Shown piece after piece: positions 24,489-29,387 of a stretch of 29,387 bases of DNA (position 1 is its first letter; each line of letters starts with the position of its first letter). A program made the translations under genes and the position numbers. Origin of the DNA: Methanobacterium sp. UBA279 (GTDB lineage Archaea > Methanobacteriota > Methanobacteria > Methanobacteriales > Methanobacteriaceae); contig DAQK01000014.1 in assembly GCA_002502855.1 (NCBI GenBank), forward strand, positions 1 to 29,387. Direction: 5' to 3'. The notes beneath the pieces are model-generated. The model made no database searches, was not told where the DNA came from, and was given only the letters and a program-made list of their open reading frames with translations.

Positions 24489-25889
24489 TTAGATAATGAG
24501 TTTTTGTAGGAATTGTTTGGCTAGGCTGTCTGTTTGGGTGTATTTATTGAAATAGGTTAGGAAATTGTCTTTTAAATATTCGATATTTTCGATGAATTTT
24601 GTTGATAGTTTGTTTTTAATTGTGTACCAAAGTCTTTCTATGGGGTTGAGATCTGATGCATATTTTGGCAGGTATATGAGGTTTATGTTAAGTGATTTAG
24701 CTATCTTTTTTGTTAAAGTTGCTTTATGAATTGGTGCATTATCTAAAAAATAGTGTTATTTCTTTCTCTTTTTTAAATTTATCAACCCAATAATCATTTC
24801 CAGTAACTTTTTCTAAGTCTTGGGCCAGTTTAATTTCTGATTGTATTTTCCATTTTTTTTAAATTTTCTTTTTTTAAAATTTTTTCGTTAGCTATTTCTT
24901 TGTCAGTTATGTTTAAAACTACAAAAGGATATATTTTATCACGGTATTTGTCTAATAAAGATGTGTGTTCTGTTCCTAATATACTGATTCTACTTTTAAG
25001 ATCATCAAATTTTCTCTCTGTTAATTCTTTTCTAATTTCTTTTTTAGTGAATTTAGCATTTTCTGATACTTCAAATAATTCGATTTTGTTGGTGATAATA
25101 TTTATTTAAGAGTATTTCAAGTTCATTTGCACTATTTTGATGAATAGTGTTTACTTTTCGTGTTTCACCGAGAAATGTCATCATATCAAATGTTTTAGAA
25201 GTCTGGCGAAATTGTAATATGCTATTTCCATTGGGAGAATAACTTCCAAATGCATTAATTTTAAATCTATCAGGGTTTCTGACAATTATATTCTTTTTTA
25301 ACTCTGGTTTAAACCATAACTTCCCAGAATTACATTTATTTTGAAAACCAGTCTGGATCTAAAAATATAAATATTTGATCATCATAACTCAAATTAAACG
25401 TTTTTTTTTAAGCTGTTCATCAGCATCTAATGGTCTTTTAGAATAAAACTGATAAGGCTTCGTATAATGATACCCTAAGCTTCTTAAAAGCACCGATAAT
25501 GAGCTTGCAGAATAATCTACATCAAACTCATCCTTAATAATCTTCAAAGCCATCTTTGAAGTCAAATACTCCTCTTTTTCCAATATTTTGTCTAACTTCT
25601 CTTTATCTGCATCAGACAACTTTGATGGACGACCACAATTAAAATATTTAGGAAATAAACCACTGTAACCTTCTTCATTCCACCTATCTAACCAACTATG
25701 CCCTGTGGGTAAACTTATCTCCATCAATTTACAAGCATCAGCTATTTCCTCGCCATTATATAATTTTTTAATAAAATAAAGCTTTCTAAGAACATCAGCA
25801 TCCTTCTCCTTCTTTTTAATGTATTTATTTAAAACACTAGGTTTCAAATGCTTTACAACTTGTTTCTGAACCTTACCAACCATACACAC
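24489..25889 (-). pseudogene. IS630-family transposase, frameshifted and interrupted
   Basis: The N-terminal piece (25389-25889, 166 residues) is an intact helix-turn-helix region (EIADACKLMEISLPTGHSWL, then GRPSKLSDADKEKLDKIL). The catalytic domain follows in shifted frames: an Asp-bearing FLDPDWF near 25350, then GKLWFKPELKKNIIVRNPDR and FKINAFGSYSPNGNSILQF, and FLGETRKVNTIHQN near 25130. After a foreign stretch (about 24755-25100) comes LDNAPIHKATLTKKIAKSLN and LPKYASDLNPIERLWYTIKN, holding the second Asp and the Glu of the DDE triad. All catalytic residues are therefore recognisable but never in one frame. Confidence 0.8.
24755..25100 (-). other. Unidentified coding-like insert within the IS630 transposase
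   Basis: Read on the minus strand, the segment encodes TNKIELFEVSENAKFTKKEI, GTEHTSLLDKYRDKIYPFVV and, after a shift in a poly-A run near 24855, SEIKLAQDLEKVTGNDYWVD. It has the amino-acid make-up of a real hydrophilic protein, not of random AT-rich DNA, and does not belong to the usual IS630 catalytic fold. I do not recognise the family. It may be a captured gene fragment, a nested element remnant or an unusual insertion domain. Confidence 0.4.
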
Positions 25890-25963
25890 ACCTCAATTCA
25901 ATATATCAAGGTATGCATATTATTATTTAAATACTTTTCCAAAATTACTATAATTTTACTAGC

Positions 25964-26341
25964 CTATATTTTACTTCCACAATCAGCGCAGAACCGGGCA
26001 TCAGATGGGTTACTGGTGGAACCACATTTCGGGCAACGTTTTCCCTGTTTTCCCGGACTCCAGGCTCTTAATTCTCTTTTAGCTCGGTCTACATTTCTTT
26101 TTCTGGGTTGGGATTCTTGGTATTCTCTCTCTTTCTTTCTCTCACTTTGACGGGGTGTTTCTTTGTGATATTCGGGTTTCACGTATCTGGCTGGTTCCGG
26201 TTCTCCGGCCTCCTCTTTGGAGAAGATAACATATAATAAGAGCATAATTCCCACGGCTAAAATAAGGCTTCCAATCATCCCTGAGATTACCAGGCCTATA
26301 ACCATTACAACCAGGCTGGCAATTAATAAATCTATACGCAT
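25964..26341 (-). CDS. Membrane protein with C-terminal zinc ribbon
   Basis: Protein of 125 residues. Two hydrophobic stretches at about 6-38 form one or two membrane segments. A strongly charged linker follows (about 45-100; many Glu, Arg and Lys), then a C-terminal zinc ribbon with two CxxC pairs (CPKCGSTSNPSDARFCADCG, 104-123). Such zinc-ribbon membrane proteins are common in methanogens, and the ribbon probably lies in the cytoplasm and binds a protein or nucleic acid. The start follows GAGG. No partner is evident; the response regulator gene lies 91 bases upstream on the same strand. Function is unknown. Confidence 0.75.
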   Translation of the reverse strand: MRIDLLIASLVVMVIGLVISGMIGSLILAVGIMLLLYVIFSKEEAGEPEPARYVKPEYHKETPRQSERKKEREYQESQPRKRNVDRAKRELRAWSPGKQGKRCPKCGSTSNPSDARFCADCGSKI

Positions 26342-26432
26342 GGTGGGTCCTCTTAATGGTGTGTAAAAATAATTATATTTTAAATCTATTATTTCAGGTT
26401 ATTGGTTTTTTAATAATTTCCGGTTGTTAGTC

Positions 26433-27323
26433 TCAGGTTAACCGGTCGTGGTATTCTTCCGAGTATTCCTGGGCAATCAGGGGTTTTATGGCCTCCATCA
26501 TGTTGGCGATGATCATCCGGAAATTGTTGTCCTTTTCAATCATGGCTTCCATTATGGTTTTTTCCACACCTTTGCGGGCGCTTATATCGGTAATTATAGA
26601 GACACTACCCAGGTATTCACCATTACTTTTATAGATTGGATTGGTAGAGGTTAGGGTCCAGAGCTCTGAGCCGCTTCTGTTTTTGAATTTCAGTTCATAA
26701 ATATTTCCAATACCATTGTCTATCTTTTTTAAATGGTCGTTGAGGGCTTTTCCCCCTTCCTTATCCATAAAATCAAATATACTCCTGTTTATCATTTCAT
26801 TTACTTTATAGCCCAGCATATCGGCCATTTGCTGGTTAACGTAGTTTAATTTGTTATAGGGGTTTATTAGGAAGATCCCTGATTGGGTTTTTTCCACCAT
26901 AATCCGGTATCTTTCCTCGCTCTTTTTGAGTTTATCTTCGATGATGTTCCTTTCGATGGCGTACTTCATGGACCGGGCCAGGAGTCTACTGTCCACTTCT
27001 CCCTTTACCAGGTAATCCTGGGCCCCTTCTCCCACGGCTTTAATGGCAAATTCTTCATCTGACAGGCCGGTCAGGATTATTATGGGTAATTCAGTGGCAT
27101 GTTCATTGGCTCGGTTAAAGGTATCAATACCCTGGCTATCTGGAAGGGCTAAATCCAATAGTATTATATCGAAATCTTCATTTTGAAGATATCCTATTCC
27201 TTCGCTTAGTATTTGGGCATGTTTAACTTGAAAATTAGTAGTTTTAACATCCTTGAGCATTTCCTGTATCAGAACGGCATCTCCTAGATTGTCCTCTATT
27301 AGAAGGACTTTGATGCACTTCAT
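26433..27323 (-). CDS. Response regulator with REC and PAS domains
   Basis: Cytoplasmic signalling protein of 296 residues. Residues 3-122 are a receiver domain with acidic pair E10-D11, phospho-acceptor D57 (IILLDLALPD), T85 and K107. A coiled linker (about 122-138) leads to a PAS domain (about 138-255; YRIMVEKTQSGIFLINPYNK, then NIYELKFKNRSGSELWTLTS). The C-terminal 40 residues are helical, with MIEKDNNFRMIIANMMEAIK resembling the start of the sort of dimerisation helix that precedes a kinase domain, but no kinase domain follows. It overlaps the upstream response regulator gene by four bases (ATGA). The output is unknown; it may relay to separate kinases or interact with other proteins. Confidence 0.85.
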   Translation of the reverse strand: MKCIKVLLIEDNLGDAVLIQEMLKDVKTTNFQVKHAQILSEGIGYLQNEDFDIILLDLALPDSQGIDTFNRANEHATELPIIILTGLSDEEFAIKAVGEGAQDYLVKGEVDSRLLARSMKYAIERNIIEDKLKKSEERYRIMVEKTQSGIFLINPYNKLNYVNQQMADMLGYKVNEMINRSIFDFMDKEGGKALNDHLKKIDNGIGNIYELKFKNRSGSELWTLTSTNPIYKSNGEYLGSVSIITDISARKGVEKTIMEAMIEKDNNFRMIIANMMEAIKPLIAQEYSEEYHDRLT

Positions 27324-27772
27324 GTTTCGTCACTCCGGGGTAACTTAACTATGGAAAGCCAGAAATCCTTAATTGATTCAACCACTTTTATGAAATGATC
27401 CAGGTCCACTGGTTTGGTGATATATGAATTAGCATGGTTATTATAGGTTTCTATTATATCTTCCTCGGCTGTAGAAGTGGTCAGTATCACCACCGGTATG
27501 CTTTTGAGGTCTTCACTACATTTAATTTCCGACAGGAGTTCCCTACCATCTATCTTGGGCAGGTTTAAATCTAAAAGTATCAAATCCGGACGGGGTGCAG
27601 CGTTTAAGTTTTCAGTATTGAACAACAACTTTAAAGCAGCTTCTCCATCCATGGCCACTTGTATATTAGTTCGAATTTTAGTTTCCTTTAATATTTCTTT
27701 AATCAGGCGTATATCGCCTGGATTATCTTCAACTAGAAGGATTTCTAATGGTTGTGCATTTACGGAATCCAT
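27320..27772 (-). CDS. Single-domain response regulator (REC only)
   Basis: Protein of 150 residues consisting of one receiver domain: E15-D16, phospho-acceptor D68 (LILLDLNLPKIDG), T98 and K119-P120. The EDNPGD and ILTTSTAEEDI motifs place it with Rcp1-type receivers, which usually act with hybrid or phytochrome-like kinases. No DNA-binding domain is present. It is the first gene of a two-gene operon with the REC-PAS protein. It has an excellent GAGGAGG site before the ATG and a TATA box TTATAAAAA at 27826-27835 (minus strand). No kinase gene is in the window, so its phosphate donor must lie elsewhere. Confidence 0.88.
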   Translation of the reverse strand: MDSVNAQPLEILLVEDNPGDIRLIKEILKETKIRTNIQVAMDGEAALKLLFNTENLNAAPRPDLILLDLNLPKIDGRELLSEIKCSEDLKSIPVVILTTSTAEEDIIETYNNHANSYITKPVDLDHFIKVVESIKDFWLSIVKLPRSDET

Positions 27773-28096
27773 ACTTCCTCCTCAAATATTGATTTTCGAT
27801 AGAATTTTTGTAAGTTTCGAAATGATTTTTATAAGTAGATTAAAAATTCGACTTTTCACTAACCCAATTTTCTTTTACCATATTTATTTGCCCTGCTTAA
27901 AATTAAAATTTTCGTTTATTAAATTTTAGAAATTTATATATAATCTATGTTCTATGGTAACAGTCTTTAATAATTTATGTTTTTATATAGATAAAAGGTG
28001 TACGTTTCACAGAGACTTTAAAATACTTTTTTATTAAATTTTTTTTCGAAACATATATAAATGTTGTTGTAGTAAGATGTATTAAGGTGATTTAAG
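27773..28096. promoter_or_regulatory. Divergent promoter region
   Basis: These 324 bases hold no gene. On the minus strand TTATAAAAA (27826-27835) serves the response regulator operon. On the plus strand CGAAACATATATAAAT (28047-28062) is a good BRE/TATA pair about 40 bases before the gene at 28097. Another TATA-like TTTATATATAATC lies near 27933-27945, with no obvious gene behind it. Confidence 0.55.
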
Positions 28097-28426
28097 ATGC
28101 AAAAAAAGACAGAAGAGGATAATTTCCGCAATTCCATGGATTTAAAGGATGAAAATGGAAATGTGTGGGGTGCTGTTTTTGTATCCACTTCCAAAGAATT
28201 TGGAAAAAGGGATATAATATTAATGGATGAAAGAACAGGCACACACTCCGCTAGAAGTATTACAGAACTAATTAATATGTTATCTAAAAAGAACGTGTCG
28301 TTTACAGATAAAAAAAGAGTTTTAGAATTTTTAGCAGAAAGATTAAGGATATTAGAACAGGATACTAAACTATATAATTTCAATACTCCTGTTATTAAAA
28401 AAACAAGTAAAAAGGATAAAAAATAG
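28097..28426 (+). CDS. Hypothetical protein of 109 residues
   Basis: Soluble, highly charged protein without a signal peptide. Residues 10-50 contain alternating strands (GNVWGAVFVSTSKEFGKRDI), followed by two predicted helices (about 54-90; ITELINMLSKK and KKRVLEFLAERLRILEQD) and a Lys-rich tail. I recognise no family. The start is well supported by AGGTGA eight bases upstream and by a BRE/TATA box at 28047-28062. It lies 73 bases upstream of the Hsp20 gene in the same direction, but a weak T-poor gap and a separate GGTGAT site leave open whether they are cotranscribed. Confidence 0.65.
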   Translation: MQKKTEEDNFRNSMDLKDENGNVWGAVFVSTSKEFGKRDIILMDERTGTHSARSITELINMLSKKNVSFTDKKRVLEFLAERLRILEQDTKLYNFNTPVIKKTSKKDKK

Positions 28427-28499
28427 ATTTATTATCTACTAGATATAGATCATTAACTTGACCTATTCATAAGTTTACAAATTATATTGGTGATATCCA

Positions 28500-29072
28500 A
28501 TGGTAGATGAGAAAAATTTGGAAGGAACTCAAGGTACCGGTGCCGATGAGGGAGCAGCGAAGGTACAACTAGGTAAAAAAGCGGAAAGTGAAGAATCAAC
28601 GGCTGGAGAAACAAGATCCCTGAGGAAAGAAGGAGAACCAGACACTCCTAAAGGAAGAACACAAGCAGAAAAAATGTTCAACGACTTTATAAGCACTATC
28701 CGTGACCGACAGGAGGATTTCTCTAAGGCAATCAGTGATTACACCAGCTCACTGCAAAAACCCCTGGCAGATGTGGTGGAAACTGATGATGAAGTGATCA
28801 TTAAAACAGACCTTCCTGGTGCCAAGAAAGAAGACATAAACGTATCATTAACCGAGACAAGCGTTGAAATAACTGCTAAATTTGAAGAAGAATACAAAGA
28901 GGAAGAAGTCAATTATATTCGCCGGGAAAGAAACTTCGGTGAAACTGTGAAGATCATAGAACTCCCGGTAAAAGTGAAGGTTAAAGCTGCCACAGCGAAA
29001 TTTGAAAACTCAATATTAACCATAACTCTCCCTAAAGAAGAGGCAGAAAAAATCAACGTGGATATTAAATAA
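28500..29072 (+). CDS. Small heat shock protein, Hsp20/alpha-crystallin family
   Basis: ATP-independent holdase chaperone that keeps unfolding proteins soluble and forms large oligomers. The alpha-crystallin domain covers about residues 90-190: LADVVETDDEVIIKTDLPGA, then KKEDINVSLTETSVEITAKF, FGETVKIIELPVKVKVKAAT, and AKFENSILTITLPKE, the conserved AxxxNGxLxIxxPK-type motif (here with ENS in place of NG). Length is 190; usual archaeal members are about 140-165, the difference being a hydrophilic, Glu/Lys-rich N-terminal extension (1-60). The start follows GGTGAT at five bases. A T-rich terminator follows. I saw no convincing heat-shock operator. Confidence 0.92.
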   Translation: MVDEKNLEGTQGTGADEGAAKVQLGKKAESEESTAGETRSLRKEGEPDTPKGRTQAEKMFNDFISTIRDRQEDFSKAISDYTSSLQKPLADVVETDDEVIIKTDLPGAKKEDINVSLTETSVEITAKFEEEYKEEEVNYIRRERNFGETVKIIELPVKVKVKAATAKFENSILTITLPKEEAEKINVDIK

Positions 29073-29090
29073 ATATCCTAAAATGGATTA

Positions 29091-29117
29091 TAATATTTTC
29101 TCTTTTTTATTTTAAAT
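29091..29117 (+). terminator. T-rich terminator after Hsp20
   Basis: TATTTTCTCTTTTTTATTTT directly follows the Hsp20 stop region, a typical archaeal T-tract. A TATA-like AAATACATATATTTTA (about 29114-29129) comes next and probably drives the small downstream gene. Confidence 0.5.
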
Positions 29118-29156
29118 ACATATATTTTATTAAAAATTTAAAGAAGGTGGGTAACT

Positions 29157-29294
29157 ATGAATGAAGATCAAATAACCGATATCGTGGAAAATTTTAAGGG
29201 AATAACCTGGGATGAACTGAACGATGCACTGGCTGCAGCCAGCGCTGATGACCTGAGAAATCTCATTCGTATGCTTAAAGTCAGGTTCGGATGA
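29157..29294 (+). CDS. Small protein of 45 residues
   Basis: Short but convincing frame: ATG preceded by AAGGTGGG six to eight bases upstream, a TATA-like element at 29114-29129 and a T-rich tract just after the stop. The product is acidic in the first half and basic at the end, with an alternating pattern fitting two or three helices (ITDIVENF, WDELNDALAAAS, ADDLRNLIRMLKVRFG), which suggests a small helical, possibly DNA- or protein-binding, domain. It has no signal peptide. I recognise no family. Codon use looks like that of its neighbours. Confidence 0.6.
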   Translation: MNEDQITDIVENFKGITWDELNDALAAASADDLRNLIRMLKVRFG

Positions 29295-29320
29295 TCTTTT
29301 ACTAATTTTTTTTAAGGGAA
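29295..29320 (+). terminator. T-tract after the 45-residue gene
   Basis: CTTTTACTAATTTTTTTTAA follows directly on the stop codon. It is suited to archaeal termination. Confidence 0.5.
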
Positions 29321-29387
29321 TACTGAATTGATTAAAATTTATATTTCAATAGAACTATTTTCGGTATTGACCCTTCAAAATACTGAA

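Larger units (their letters stand above)
24465..25954 (-). mobile_element. Decayed IS630-family element, about 1.49 kb
   Basis: Imperfect inverted ends of about 33 bp are visible. The left begins ATTATAGTC...GAAAAGT (24465 on), and the right end, read inward on the minus strand, begins ATTATAGTA...GGAAAAGT (25954 down). TA lies next to TAGT on both sides, consistent with the TA target of IS630. The transposase inside is broken. The element is about 350 bp longer than a usual IS630 member, explained by an apparent insertion within the catalytic region. Confidence 0.65.

Noticed and set aside
24900..25109. Plus-strand frame of 69 codons in the IS630 remnant
   Set aside because: The opposite strand gives a more protein-like hydrophilic sequence; this frame is its antisense.
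28427..28499. Phr-type heat-shock operator before Hsp20
   Set aside because: I found no convincing TTT-spaced inverted repeat overlapping a start region; the AT-rich sequence alone is not evidence.
1..29387. CRISPR array, tRNA or rRNA genes
   Set aside because: No regularly spaced identical repeats, cloverleaf-like GC-rich stretches or rRNA landmarks were seen on reading both strands, though I could not run a covariance search.

Overview
The window looks like a chromosomal segment of a hydrogenotrophic methanogen of the order Methanobacteriales, most likely Methanobacterium or a close relative. The reasons are an FwdH/FwdF pair of the tungsten formylmethanofuran dehydrogenase system, DUF2149 and DUF2097-type methanogen proteins, archaeal BRE/TATA promoters, GGTGA-type ribosome binding sites, AT-rich intergenic DNA, and large secreted proteins built from chitobiase-C-terminal-like (CHB_HEX), PKD, beta-helix and Ig-like repeats. 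I saw no rRNA, tRNA or CRISPR array.

Layout. 1-4266 is a metal-oxyanion uptake block: tupC, tupB, tupA (tungstate ABC transporter, minus strand) diverge from a frameshifted MOT1-family molybdate/sulfate transporter (plus strand). 4282-9808 (minus) holds a short TiaS-like protein, a DUF2149/ExbD-like and an ExbB/TolQ-like proton-channel pair, and a 1224-residue anchored surface protein with a predicted seven-bladed propeller. 10140-10571 encodes a Ser/Gly-rich anchored miniprotein. 10986-13962 (plus) is a FecCD/BtuCD-type ABC importer (binding protein, permease, ATPase). 14235-20627 (plus) holds two tandem paralogous secreted repeat proteins. 20929-22147 (minus) is fwdH-fwdF, unaccompanied by other fwd subunits. 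22272-23267 is a deleted insertion sequence with perfect 16-bp ends. 23287-24368 (minus) holds a DUF2097-like protein and a ModE-type regulator. 24465-25954 is a decayed IS630-family element that appears to carry a foreign insert of about 345 bp. 25964-27772 (minus) holds a zinc-ribbon membrane protein and two response regulators. 28097-29294 (plus) holds a hypothetical protein, an Hsp20 chaperone and a 45-residue small protein.

How it fits together. Tungstate uptake (TupABC), a Mo/W-type sensor-regulator (ModE fold plus TOBE domain), electron-transfer subunits of a tungsten enzyme (FwdH/FwdF) and a dead molybdate-type permease lie within 25 kb. The promoters of tupA and fwdH share a nearly identical 24-bp palindrome overlapping the TATA box, the strongest regulatory signal in the window. 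Related but weaker 24-bp sites precede the three large surface-protein genes and, weakest, the FecCD-type importer. I propose, as inference, a tungstate-responsive regulon run by the ModE-like protein. The ExbB/DUF2149 pair beside a giant surface protein may be a proton-driven envelope machine, but its substrate cannot be read from the sequence.
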